64,000 bases of DNA, taken from Agriotes lineatus (taxonomy: Eukaryota > Arthropoda > Insecta > Coleoptera > Elateridae). The position numbers and the translations under genes are program-made. The stretch spans positions 51,601,763 to 51,665,762 of the forward strand of contig OW679202.1 of NCBI GenBank assembly GCA_940337035.1, given 5' to 3'. The notes beneath the pieces are model-generated. The model made no database searches and was not told where the DNA came from. It saw only the letters and a program-made list of their open reading frames with translations. Of this stretch, positions 1-10,319 are shown one piece after another. How positions within the stretch are numbered: position 1 is the stretch's first letter; the number at the start of each line of letters is the position of its first letter.

Positions 1-50
1 TATAATTTTGTGTAGAAGATTTCGATAGCCTTAATGACATCCTTCTTGTT

Positions 51-323
51 TTATACTAATACTATATTGTTTTCGCCCCATATTTCGTAATTTGTGTTTT
101 CCCTTTCAATAATTTGGAACGCATTCATTTTGCAGTTGTCTTTTCTGGTTTCTTCTATGATTTTAGTATTGTAGTTTCTTTTGTCCTTTCGGATTTCTCT
201 TATTACTATTTTAATTAATTCTTTGAAATTTTCGGATGTTTTATTTGTTTCATTTCTTCGTTTCTCTAGCAGTTGTAGTGTATTAGTGTTTATCTTTCTC
301 TGTTGTTTTTTGTTCGTGAACAT
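51..323 (-). pseudogene. Non-LTR retrotransposon fragment, endonuclease-RT linker
   Basis: Ninety codons on the minus strand, lysine/arginine/asparagine-rich. The stretches LLEKRRN and RNYNTKIIEETR match the basic linker between the apurinic-type endonuclease and the reverse transcriptase in RTE-like endonuclease-RT proteins (family knowledge). No catalytic motif lies in this piece: the endonuclease would be upstream (above 323) and the RT downstream (below 51), and neither is recognisable. It is therefore a short relic, probably 5'- and 3'-truncated, not a working gene. RT relics that could belong to the same broad class occur at 4880-5560, 19270-20725 and 48690-49470. Assignment rests on eye-recognition of one linker; a basic coiled-coil protein is the alternative. 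Confidence 0.55.
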
Positions 324-436
324 ACTTTCTTTGCCGATGTTGTTACTGAGCTAGTAATTTTATCAGCCAGTTCATCTAGATCTAGTTGTTCTTATGTATT
401 TGTTGTAAGTATTCGTTCTAGATCGTTTTGATCATG

Positions 437-760
437 TAGATTCTGCTGTAGTCAATTTAATAACTCCAAGCAGCAAACTCCTGCATCTACCTTACACCCC
501 TCGATTTCAAGTTCTAACCTTATTAACAAAATCGCCGACACTGTAGACCCCGTATATTGCAACACTAGTAAACAGCAATTACGCAGAGCTCTCCTGCAGT
601 CAATTTATTAACTTCAAGCAGCAACCTCTTGAATCTAACTTACACCCCTTGATATCAAATCTAACCTTATTAACAAAATCTCCGACACTGTAGACCCTGT
701 ATATTCCAACACTAGATAACAGCAATTATGCAGATCTCTGCTACAGTCAATTTGCCCCCC
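437..760. repeat. 147-bp tandem repeat array, left block
   Basis: Two and a fraction units of a tandem repeat. The phase mark CTAACCTTATTAACAA begins at 514 and 661, a period of exactly 147 bp. Each unit also contains a GACACTGTAGACC box, a CAGATCTCTGCTGCAGTCAA box and a TTACACCCCTCGATGTCAAG box. Three more units occur at 2557-2985 and one at 1085-1212 with the same period, so this is one array broken by insertions. Units differ by scattered substitutions, so the array is not freshly amplified. The minus-strand frame LVLEYTGSTVS across the unit is open but occurs only because the repeat lacks stops; I do not treat it as coding. Confidence 0.85.
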
Positions 761-764
761 CCCC

Positions 765-1083
765 CATGTCAAAATTCGCCGATTAATATTTTTATGAAAT
801 TGTGCAAATGAAGTTTCTGTACTAATAGATATTGATTTTACGCAAACAAACCACCTCTTTAAGAAGCAGCTAAAAGAACACTTAGTGATAACTGCTCCCA
901 CATAACCACAGTGCGATTTAGATCCTTTGTCTCGGGCAATACCACGTACTTCTTATGATGCAAATGTATATAAATCAACTATACAAACCTTATGTTAGAT
1001 ATATTTACTTATAATGTATATGTACATATTCTCCCGTAATTAGGCAATTGCCTGTTTGAGAATAAATTAAATTAAAAAAAAAA
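765..1083 (+). mobile_element. LINE 3' end with A-rich tail inserted in the 147-bp array
   Basis: The array is interrupted here by non-array sequence ending in an A-rich tail (1062-1083). A plus-strand frame around 815-903 reads TNHLFKKQLKEHLV before a stop, which resembles the last residues of CR1-type LINE reverse transcriptases. An A-rich tail followed directly by the next array unit fits insertion of a severely 5'-truncated LINE. A run of C (757-766) marks the left side. No target duplication was identified. The short length makes the clade uncertain. Confidence 0.45.
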
Positions 1084-1084
1084 T

Positions 1085-1212
1085 CTAATCTTATTAACAA
1101 AATCTCCGACACTCTAAACCCTGTATATTCCAACATTAGATAACAGCAATTATGCAGATCTCTGCAGCAGTAAATTTATTAACTCCATGCAGCAACCTCC
1201 TGCGCCTAACTT
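1085..1212. repeat. 147-bp tandem repeat, middle unit
   Basis: One unit of the 147-bp repeat beginning with CTAATCTTATTAACAA at 1085. It ends near unit position 125, where the Penelope-like sequence starts; the array resumes after it at 2557 with about 20 bp of the unit not represented. Confidence 0.8.
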
Positions 1213-1255
1213 ACACGGTAACTCAACGTGTGAACCACGTCAGAGGCAAAACTCG

Positions 1256-1290
1256 ACTAACTATCGGAAGGAGAAACGCGAGAATTTATA
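1256..1290 (-). promoter_or_regulatory. PLE terminal promoter (TATA and initiator), minus copy
   Basis: On the minus strand TATAAATT (1290-1283) is followed 27 bp later by GTTAGT (1261-1256), which fits a TATA box and initiator. The arrangement is identical in the plus copy at 2306-2340, just after the endonuclease stop codon. Confidence 0.5.
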
Positions 1291-1313
1291 GGCAAGCGCC
1301 GCGCCGTTGCGGT

Positions 1314-2133
1314 TCAGCAAATGCCGTCGCGGTTCAGTGACGGTGGGCGGGGCTTAGGAATTAGCATTTTCCATATAGAAGAAAGAGGAAAGCCTTCATC
1401 CCGATTGAGAAAGTTAGGATGTTTGTAAATCTCAATGGCGTCGCGAATCTTTCTGCTAAAGAAGAATGGGGATTTGCAGATGATGGAAGTTTCATCAAAA
1501 AGGATCTTATGACCAGTATCGCGTTGGTGTTCGGCGATGGCTGATGATGATACAAGACCCGACTTGAGACAGCGCTGGTGCTCAGGGATGCGAGTTTTTA
1601 CTGAAAGACCTGTTTCACCAATGTATACAGCATTACAAGAGCAAGGGACTCTATAAACACCTTTAGATAACATAGTGTTTAATTTATTTTTATATGAAGG
1701 AAGAACCAGTGCGATTTTGCTCGGGGGTTTGAATACTGTTTTAATGTTTTGTTTTCGAAGAAACTTTCCTATGCGGTCGGTGACTTGGTGGATATAGGGA
1801 AGAAAGACTATTGCTGCAGGAAGATCGGGTTTTGGAGGTTTGGGTGGCCGTGGATGCAGATGGCGATTGATGGCAGACTGTATATCCCTAGCATGGTAAC
1901 CATTATTCCTAAGAGCTTTCCGAATGTGGTTTAATTCAGCGTGGATATTATCGGGTTGGGATATGGAAGCAGCCCGGTGTACAAGCGAATTGATAACATA
2001 AAGTTTTTGTGTAGGATGATGGTGGAAATCGGCATGTAGATAGCGATCAGTGTGAGTGGGTTTGCGATATACAGAATGACCAAGTTGTAAACTGGGTTGG
2101 CGAGAGTCCTGTACATCTAAGAAAGGAAGGGAA
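1314..2133 (-). pseudogene. Penelope-like RT C-terminus plus GIY-YIG endonuclease
   Basis: About 272 codons with no internal stop run from 2133 down to the TGA at 1314-1316; the first ATG is only at 1673, so an ATG-based call misses half. In order: LPFLDV and SVYRKPTHTDRYLHADFHHH (RT core end), LPYIHQVTDRIGK and NIKTVFKPP (thumb/linker), then the GIY-YIG nuclease: KGVYRVPC, VYIGETG, the TRIPEHQ arginine, RDAIEI with the likely catalytic glutamate and NFLNRDEG. These signatures define Penelope-like retroelements, which use the nuclease to nick target DNA for target-primed reverse transcription. The fragment lacks the palm and fingers, being cut at the inverted junction, so it is not functional, though the nuclease domain itself looks undamaged. 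Confidence 0.9.
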
Positions 2134-2137
2134 CCGT

Positions 2138-2287
2138 TTCTTTAGCAGAAAGATTCGCGAAGCCATTGATATTTACAAATACCCTAACTTTCTCAATCGG
2201 GACGAAGGCTTTCCTTTTCCTTCTATGTGGAAAGTGCTAATTCCTAAGCCCCGCCCACCGTCACTGAACCGCGACGGCATTTGCTGA
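2138..2287 (+). pseudogene. Penelope-like GIY-YIG endonuclease, C-terminal 49 codons
   Basis: Open frame from the inverted junction to TGA at 2285-2287. It reads FFSRKIREAIDIYKYPNF, the catalytic-glutamate helix, then NRDEG and SLNRDGIC before the stop. It is the inverted counterpart of the minus-strand copy, from which it differs at several residues (REAIDIYKY against RDAIEIYKH), so the two are related but not recent exact duplicates. The upstream part of the protein is absent. Confidence 0.85.
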
Positions 2288-2305
2288 ACCGCGACGGCGC
2301 TTGCC

Positions 2306-2340
2306 TATAAATTCTCGCTTTTCTCCTTCCGATAGTTAGT
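2306..2340 (+). promoter_or_regulatory. PLE terminal promoter (TATA and initiator), plus copy
   Basis: TATAAATT at 2306-2313 and GTTAGT at 2335-2340 are separated by typical core-promoter spacing. The site lies 19 bp after the PLE stop codon and upstream of the hammerhead-like motif. In tandem PLE arrays, such a promoter would drive the next copy (family knowledge). A similar GTTAGT follows a TATA-like box at 23204-23229 on the minus strand. Confidence 0.5.
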
Positions 2341-2465
2341 CGAGTTTCGCCTCTGACGTGGTTCACACGTTGAGTTACCGTGCTCTTCTCTCCCTTCCCT
2401 TGCAAAGAGTTTCGCCTCTGGCGTGGTTAACACGTTTAGTTACCGTGCTCTTTTTGCTTTTCCTC

Positions 2466-2505
2466 CTGATGAAGCCCCTTATGAAAGTGGGCGAAACGTT
2501 GAGTT
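2466..2505 (+). ncRNA. Hammerhead-ribozyme-like motif in PLE terminus
   Basis: Core box CTGATGA at 2466-2472, one unpaired A, stem II GCCC (2474-2477) with GGGC (2489-2492), then GAAAC at 2493-2497. Stem III can be AC/GT (2496-2497 with 2503-2504) around loop GTTGA, leaving T2505 as the predicted cleavage nucleotide. Hammerhead motifs in PLE termini are established. The extra base between the core box and stem II recurs in the other three candidates here. Stem I is not convincing: the CCTC before the core has no GAGG partner next to the cleavage site. Confidence 0.6.
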
Positions 2506-2556
2506 TTTCGATCTCAATCATGACACGGTTTAATTCCGGAAGTCGTTTGTTACTTA

Positions 2557-2985
2557 AGTCTAACCTTATTAACAATATCCCCGACACTGTAGACCCTGTG
2601 TATTCTAACACTAGATAAAAGCAATTATGCATATCTCTGCTGCAGTCAATTTATTAACTCCAAGCACCAACCTTCTACATCTACCTTACACCCCTCGATG
2701 TCAAGTCTAACCTTATTAACAAGATCTTGGACACTGTAGACCCTGTGTATTCCAACACCAGGTAACAGCAATTATGGAGATCTCTGCTGTAGTCAATGTA
2801 TTAACTCCAACCAGCAATCTCCTGCACCTACCTCACACCCCTTCATGTCAAGTCTAACCTTATTAACAACATCTCCAACACTGTAGACCCTGTATAATCC
2901 AACACTTATGCAGATCTCTGCTGTAGTCAATTTATTAACTTTAACCGGCAACGTCCTGCATCTACCTTACACCACTCGATGTCAA
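2557..2985. repeat. 147-bp tandem repeat array, right block
   Basis: Three consecutive units with CTAACCTTATTAACAA starts at 2560, 2707 and 2854, that is 147 bp apart twice, the last unit ending at about 2985. Same unit as at 437-760 and 1085-1212. Confidence 0.88.
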
Positions 2986-4875
2986 CATTCCATTCCTCGG
3001 TATATGCCCCAAAAACACACTCTTCTGCTTCAAAGTGGTATTATATTTGTAAATTATTCAATCCACCCCGGTTTGAATAATTTATAATTTCTTTACACAT
3101 CCATAGCACGGTTATTTTCCTTGAGAAAAACATTTACCCCAAAATTGTATGTTATTTTTTGTTCTCTACATTGTCTAGCATTCCTTAATTTAGATTGGTT
3201 AGAAAAATTACATGTTTACAACTTTCAACAATTAATATTTCTTTGCTATTCGACCTGCCGTTACAAGGACGAACATGAAATAATATGACTTATAGGTAAT
3301 CATTTTTCAAAGAAAAGTAATTATAAGTTTAGTTATGATTTAAATTGTAAGTTTTATTTATTAATTAAATTGATATAATATTATGTAACTTAACTTATAT
3401 CATTATTTACTTACTTATTCTAAATGAGTTATCATTTCCTATTTTTATTTGACAATTGTTGCTCTAATATCATATGTATAATATAGTTGAACGGCACTTG
3501 TAACTATTGCTTATTAACATCAGTCATCCTAACTGTTTTTAAAACACTAGTATTGCGTTGTCGTGTCTTCGAGTTCTAACTAAAAACAAATTTCCAAACG
3601 CTAACCATTACCATTTGAAAATATTATTTGAATGTGTTAACTCTTGGAGGCTCTGAAGTTGATGTAATTGTCTTTTATAAATCATTCGAAATTTTTGAAC
3701 AAGAAGAGCTTTGATGAGCTTGATTTAAAGACCAAAAGTGATTGTTAATATTGATTAGCTTCCATTCTAAGTGATTAAAACCACATGATGCACTTGCTTA
3801 GTTAAAATCACTCTTTTGAATCTAACAAGTGCAGGTAAGACCGTTTTATGTAGCGGTAGTTAATAAGGACTCTATTTAAGCACGACATAAGTGGTCTGTG
3901 GAAAGGACAAATTTGTTATTAGACGTATTTTTGGAGATAAAACCTTTTAACTGAGGAAAAATATTAAATTTCATCGCACTATAGCTGCAACTAGAAACTA
4001 GAATTGTCAAGATAGGTCCTTCTCACTAATCAGGGCAGAATATTAGTCGAAATACATGGTAAAGACGCAATAAGTTTCCAGTAGTACGTCCTTAAGCGAC
4101 CGAGACACAGCGAAAAGTACATCACTAATTAAATGTTAAATCTGAAAGGATACTTGTCACGAGCCAAGTGTTCAAGACATCCTACATGATAATCTCGCTG
4201 TGTAAGTTCAGTCGCTACATGGTGAAGAATGTAAGCTCTGCAAAATCTCTTATTAGCATTTGTGTGTATTTTATGAACTCCTCCGAGTTGGTTATAAATT
4301 ATTACAACTTGTTTTATTGTCTCACGTTGTTATGCGTTTCTAGTGGCATTCTTTGTCGAAATTAATGTTTACTAACAATTTATCGCAGGCGCAGGGCTAC
4401 AGAGCAGCTCGAAATTAACAGCCCACGTTGGTGCGAATTACATCTCCGCTTTTAACCAGTCCTCATAGCTCAAAGCTTTACTTCAATCAAATGGTAGTAC
4501 TCACGGCGCATTTAAATTAGAAATTTCGTACTGAAAAGCGTGTAACTTCCTCGTAGAGCACTTTGTACTTTTCGCCTCTTCAATACCACTTATTTTGCAA
4601 TACATTTCTACAAGTAACGTTCAAACTATTGCAAGCAACAGACCCCTCAGCCGCCTTTTTGGAGTGGAAATCTAACAAAACTGCATTAAGGCAAGAGCAG
4701 CCTCTTCTAGTGCAAATTGTATTATGATTCAATTCGTCAATGGCTTCTGCTAGCTGTTTCATATGATATTTTCATAGCGCATGTTGTGATTGCACGAGGT
4801 TAGCCTAGACGATAAATTTTATTTACAAAATGTACGAGTATTATAGCCCATAGAGGCAGGCAAAACATAAATAAA
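2986..4875. other. Unassigned AT-rich sequence
   Basis: I see no long open frame, TIR, LTR or RNA gene here. Short frames at 4168-4365 (+) and 4580-4762 (-) have no recognisable domain. Confidence 0.5.
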
Positions 4876-4879
4876 TTTA

Positions 4880-5560
4880 TGAAGCAATTAAAGAATTCCA
4901 TTCGAAAAAAGTAACAAATTTAGCAGAAACGGTTGAAGGAAAAACATATTAGAAAAGGTTAAATACAGAAAAAAATAGGTTAAAGCAAAAACGACTCTCG
5001 AGGCAGCAAATATAGGAAATGGGAGTCTTGTCTGGAAGGAACCAGATTATCTAAGCCTAGAAGATCTTTGGGACTAAAATATATAAACAGAGTTAATATA
5101 TCTCTAATAAGCTTCGATAAATTGCCTCAACATTGTTCCCAGCAGGTGGTAGAAGAATATCCGATCCATTCGCCTACAAGGTATCAAGTTGAAGGCGATG
5201 GACATGGTCTCTAGAGCATTAAAGTCAAAAAGAACCTTAAAGTTAGTAGATCCAAAGGTATATTAGCGGAACTGCTGAAGGGCGAAACAGAGAAATTGTA
5301 AAAAAGGCTAACATCTAAGAGATGCCTAAATGAAGAAAATACCCCAGAAAATTGGAAAGAAGCCTGGATCACTCTAAGATATAAGAAAAGAGGCAAAGAC
5401 ACTATGATAATTGTACTAAAGCTGCATTTCTGTCCCAACCGCTTTTACCAGAATATATAGAAAAGTCTTCAAGGAGATAATCGAAAAACTATACGTCCAG
5501 ATGAAATAAAAAAGAAATCGGGGTTTTGGGATTCTTAGACTAGTCCAACGGTTTACTATT
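4880..5560 (+). pseudogene. Decayed non-LTR reverse transcriptase fragment
   Basis: Plus-strand relic with several frameshifts and stops. Around 5260-5410 the conceptual reading includes AELLKGETEKL, KRCLNEENTPENWKEAW and KKRGKDT, which align by eye to the RT N-terminal region of RTE-like endonuclease-RT proteins (pattern: AELLK, CLNEE..PE.WK.A, KKG.K). Downstream, 5430-5540 reads as a broken version of the expected RPISLL to GFR stretch. No YADD motif was found, so only the RT N-terminal part persists. It is clearly non-functional. No sure termini were seen. Confidence 0.6.
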
Positions 5561-5564
5561 TTCG

Positions 5565-6165
5565 GGTTTTTGTAACAAACTTCACATTACTTTTAATAGG
5601 AATATTACCACAGAAAACAATTACGCTTATTATGTCTATTGGTTGTGTTTTTAAAACTACGAACACAAGTGCATTTAATTTAATAATGAAGAAGGTTTAT
5701 TACTGCCTTACTGAATTGGCCCACATGCTCCGTTTGAGTTTGGCGCCCGATGTAAGTTCGGGTGACATTCGTGGCAGAAATATCTGCGCTCATCCCACAC
5801 TAACACGGGAAACTTTAAATGCGACATGCGCCGTAGGTTACAGCTAGTGTTGTTAATGTTCCTCCCACTAAAGCTTCAGATAACAGGCTTCGGTAACGGA
5901 TGAGAACTCTAAAGTTATCAACACGAACTCTCTACAGTGTCTGCTTTCCTCATACAAAGCATTAAAAGAAAATATAACTTGACAACACTGTTAGGTTAGG
6001 TATGTATAATGAATGTAGTTAACAAGAAGGTCGTTTGTAAGTGACAAATTTAAATGCCCTAATAGAATTATTAAATCTAAGGAAAATTATGCAGAAGGTA
6101 AAATTTACATTATTCAGTAATAAGCAAAAGTAGTTCTTAATCAATTCATTCGTCCAAAAAACGTT
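5565..6165. other. Unassigned sequence
   Basis: No recognisable gene. The 71-codon frame at 5632-5847 (+) matches nothing I know. GTTAGGTTAGG near 5993 is too short to be a telomeric array. Confidence 0.4.
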
Positions 6166-6169
6166 AGAT

Positions 6170-6990
6170 TGTTGCAAAACTTTTCAAATTGCCTCCATTT
6201 GCTTAGCAGCACCACTTGCGTGCACGGACAATAATTGCATTAATTCGATCGGTAAGGTATTCTCCAATTTGAATAGGAGTACCATACACCTAATTCTTCA
6301 AGTGCGCCCACAGGAAAAAGTCCAAAAGTGTTAAATGCTGACTTCTTGCTGGCCAAGGTCTTGGACCACCACCACCGATCCATTTGTCAAAAAAAGGGTA
6401 ATGGTGGTTAAACCATTGCTGGACCATACCTGCATAATTTGATGGTGCATCATCAAGCTGCACCCACATATTGCGCCAGAGTGCAAGAGGAAATTTCTCC
6501 AATAGGCCCGGAAAGTAATGATGCTAAATAATTTTCTGAATTTAGCCATTCAGCAAATGTAAAAGGACCAATCAGCCTGTCTCCAAGTATTGCTGGCCAA
6601 CATTTACTGAAAAACGTACCTGGTAGTTTCTTTCGTGAACTGCATGATGATAGTCACAGGCCCTAACGTATTCGTTGTGATAGTTAAAGATTTCGTTTCT
6701 TCTAAATGTAGCTTCGACCGGCCATAACACATTGCTTATAAACAAATAATTTTTTCTATGGGCTTTTACCAACCCCTCGAAAAAGGTATGGATGGTCGTC
6801 CTGCAATAACTTCCAAACTCCTGTTTTGTGATAAGAATATATTCCGTCAGCTTCTAAGATCCTATGTACACGAGTTTTAAAAACACCCAAATTTCTAGAA
6901 ATACGTGACGTGCATGAGGCATACAATCCGTAAAGCTATAGCCGACTTATTCCTCAACGATTTGTTTAGAATCGATCTGCAACCGGCAAG
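6170..6990 (-). pseudogene. Decayed Tc1/mariner-superfamily transposase
   Basis: A minus-strand transposase broken into at least three frames. In order from 6990 down: RISRNLGVFKTRVHRIL (DNA-binding helix), DGIYSYHKTGVWKLL, then NVLWPVEATFRRNEIFNYHN (first catalytic region; SDEATF expected, here PVEATF), VHERNYQVRFSVNV, LIGPFTFAEWLN, MWVQLDDAP (second acidic residue in the QxDGAP position), WIGGGGPRPWPARS and LLDFFLWAHLKN (third acidic residue). This order is that of the insect transposases with a C-terminal TPLDFFLWG motif. Multiple frameshifts and at least one catalytic substitution make it inactive. I could not define terminal inverted repeats. Confidence 0.8.
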
Positions 6991-6994
6991 TAAG

Positions 6995-9900
6995 ACGCTA
7001 CGATAAGGGTTTGGTGTATACACGACAGACATTTTTTCAGTTCTGCGCCTCCGCGTACTAGAAATGGCTCGACACGAATCGGAATCGTAAAGGAGGTGGC
7101 TGGGCGTGTATAAGCTCTAAGCGCGCGACCATGAAAAAGCAAGCGTACGTGCTGATCTCAGGTTCTGTGGTGCAGCAGCTGCTCCCACTACTGCAGGATT
7201 GAATTCTGCGGAGTTTCCCTTAGTTGACTGTGTTAAGAGGGAAACCTTTCAGAACCAGAGAAGTATTTTCCAGCGTAGCTGGACGGCACACCCAAACTGC
7301 TTACAAATCCTTTCTCTAGGTGGTTTTCGTGAAGGCATCAAGAGGGAATTGCACTAAGCCAACTGCTAATAGGCCTGAAATATCCCAACAACGTCAAGCG
7401 ATTAATAAAAGCAAAAGTAGATTAACCTAACCTGGAGAGTGAAAAGCGACCAGAGGTAAGTTTGCTTCTAAAATATTTCTGAATCCTACTAGATACATTT
7501 GAGGGAGTGCATAGACAACACATTAATGATGATCGAATCATGATCAAGACGTCGGACAAATTTTGAATCTCCGAAAGCAGCCGTACAGCACCAAAAGCAA
7601 TTTATCACGCAATCTCCTTACGATGGCTACCAGAAATCGCTCTCCCTGTAGAGGCAGTCTTTTGCCAAAAATCATCAAAAGTTTTGTAGAATATTTAAAA
7701 TTCTCACAAAAATATACAACAGCGCTAGGCAACCAAACGAACACCACCGAAACCGTAGCAGCTTAACCCAAATCATACTAATAATGGAAAATAGTTAGAA
7801 ATTCAAGACAATTGCTGCAATGATAACTTAATTTTTATTGGAGCACGATTTACACGTAACAAATAATGGGATTAGAATGTAGTAGCGTAAGATCTTTATA
7901 ACAGTGTCCAACTGAGGCAATATTTTCTTTGGAAAAGTGCAAAAATTAGTCAACCTTCACGCAATCCACCACTGAACCAAGCTTTTTCAAACTTAAATTT
8001 TGTCGTATTGGATGCAAACAATGCTCTAAGAAAGTGATTAACGACTAAAACCAGAGTGAAGCCACTCATCGTATTGATATTGATGTTCATTATGAAACAT
8101 TTACGTAGAAAGTCCAAGAAAATAAAAATACGTGGGAATTTGACGTATGAGATTCTAGAGATTTTCTATACAATTTTCGTATAGCAGTTCTGCTCAACAA
8201 ATTGTATCGTAGTGTACAGTTTTCAAGTAGCTTTTATTACAACAGTCTCTCCAGCTAAATTGATCTATAAGGTACCGTAAAGTTGAGCATTTTACCAATA
8301 ATATCAAAATTATAAATGCACACCGTAAGCACGTATTAAGACTTTAGTGTGAGCTAATACACCCCATCTGTTGCGTCGTACTCATACTCGTATTAGATAA
8401 GCCATAAGCACCTGCTCAATTTCAGAATTCTCGGCCGTCAACGTAGTTTTGGTAAACAACATTTGTGTAAAAGCTTATCGAGGAAATGTAGCGAGAGTTA
8501 TAGGGAGTAGCCGAAGTTGGCCCAAACTTTATAAGCAACCGTTATGCTATTTGGCAAGTATTTGACTGAGCCCTGCTCGACTTCTAAATAACTTTCCAAG
8601 AACACCTTCAGTTCTCTAGAGTGGTATTACCTCTTATTCCAATAGTTTTCCTCTACTATCAGAAAATTTAATTTTAATGCGTTTCAAAATCTGCAGTAAC
8701 TTATACTTATTTTTTATAAAGGGCGAGGCAAATATCTAAATCGTACCAATTATTTCCTAAAATATTAGAGACATGAAGTAAATTTTTATGACTACTAAAA
8801 GGCAGTAACTTTGAATTATCAAACTTGACATAATCACCTCGTGGAGTACGGAAAGGACGTAACTTTCAGATTTTAAATAAATCTTCTTTGTGCAATTACA
8901 ACTATTAAGCATTAAATGGTCAGGCGGTGCTAAGAATCTCTGGGTTAAATAGCATAAAGGTTAAAATTTGTACTTGAGCCGCAAGAAGTATATATCTCCT
9001 TGGACAACATATAATAAGCGTCGGGGGTAAAGAACGCTTAGTACAATTTAGTCAAATAATTCGGCAGTTACCGACACAATCTTCACACTCCTGAACAGAA
9101 GACTCTATGCTTGGAAATTGTTACGTTTAGATGTTAGCAACTTTTGGGCTCCTGGAATTAGGCAATTCAAAGTGCGTTATTAGCGTAGTTCTTCACCGGT
9201 GTCAGTAGTATGCGATTGTTCAAGCTTTGACATCTGTGGTTTAGGTGGCTCCGCTGACCCGCATTGCAATTTCGATATCGAACGCTTATTGGGCGATCTT
9301 TATGTAATCGATTTAACAAGTGATTTTACTTCCTTTGGCCGTTGGCGTCCATTTTGACTGTTTCGTGAATTCGTTAGCGTGCTGGTGACAAATCTCCAGG
9401 CATAATGCAGTTTCCCTGTTTAGTGGCAAATGCAAACGAGCTTCGTTAACGCCTGGTGTCTGGTAGGTAATTTTTGGCCTACTTAATGTATTTCTAAGCT
9501 GTGAACTTCTTCACAGGAGATTTTCGAGTTGCAATTTCGAATTGCGATCTTCGAAGAAGTCCCGGCTCTCGATGCGCCGAATTCTTGTAGCCGAATTGCA
9601 CGTGCAAATTGCTGAGGGATCGCTGGATGTTATGGGAACTTCCCTGACCGGGGTTAAATAGGCCACGACCTAGTTTCCACCCTTGTCGAAGTCTTGGTTC
9701 ATACTGGAATTCACTTGCCAGGTTGCTGCTCGTTGAAGAGGCTACCGGCTGCTTTTGAAGAGCTTGTTACCGCATCATGGTACAGTAGAAATAAGGTGCT
9801 GTAAAATTATTATGTACCTACTGTTTTTGTGCTTCCCCTTGTCGTCGAATTCAAGAGTGCAGATAAATTTTTTGGCATCGCACACCTCGTCCAAGAATTG

Positions 9901-10090
9901 CCAACTCAAGGGATTTATTTGGGAATTTATCTTCGATTATAATGTTCCGTTATTCATTTAATTGTAGCGTCGAGACATCGACAGCAACACTGTTGCTCAT
10001 AAATTTAATTTAACTGTTTAGTGGTAAAAATTTTATGTGTATTGACAACTTTAATTTACTTTGAAGTATCCAAGTGATGCTGCCAGTTAA
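6995..10090. other. Unassigned sequence
   Basis: No recognisable coding region. A locally GC-richer, palindrome-containing stretch (about 9180-9760) could be regulatory or terminal sequence of an unnamed element, but no paired repeat was found. Short frames at 7544-7747 (-), 7563-7766 (+) and 9755-9961 (+) show no domain. Confidence 0.4.
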
Positions 10091-10094
10091 TTGT

Positions 10095-10316
10095 AATTTG
10101 ATAATTTAAATTTTATGGTTTATATTGTAAACTAGATTTTGCTTTATGGAAGAATTCATTCTTGCCTAGTTGACTCGGTCAACTGTGTTTAATCATTTAA
10201 ATTTTAGCGGTTATATTATAAACCAGATTTCGCTTTATGGAAGGATCCATTTTTGCTTATTTGACAAGGTCAACTGTTTCAACATTTGAATTTTTATGGT
10301 TCTTATTGTGACTTGA
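10095..10316. repeat. 90-bp tandem repeat, about 2.4 copies
   Basis: The phase mark ATTTAAATTTTA recurs at 10104 and 10195 and, diverged, at 10284, giving periods of 91 and 89 bp. Each unit contains GCTTTATGGAAG and ends with GTCAACTGT. Noncoding and AT-rich. Confidence 0.75.
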
Positions 10317-10319
10317 ACG

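Larger units (their letters stand above)
1213..2556. mobile_element. Penelope-like element, two copies joined head to head
   Basis: A minus-strand PLE segment (2133 down to about 1213) and a plus-strand segment (about 2138 to 2556) meet at an inverted junction near 2134-2138. Both contain the end of the GIY-YIG endonuclease reading frame, the same C-terminal residues (SLNRDGIC, stop) and the same downstream region with a TATA box. The plus copy continues further, through a direct duplication of a segment with GTTTCGCCTCTG at about 2343 and 2410, into a hammerhead-like motif. Partially inverted and tandem copies with terminal regions (pseudo-LTRs) are known for Penelope elements. The pair sits inside the 147-bp array. 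Confidence 0.85.

Noticed and set aside
635..901. 88-codon minus ORF across the 147-bp repeat
   Set aside because: Similar peptide appears in another array unit only because the DNA repeat is shared; no start, domain or codon signal.
5993..6003. Telomeric (TTAGG)n sequence
   Set aside because: Only two units; too short to mean anything.
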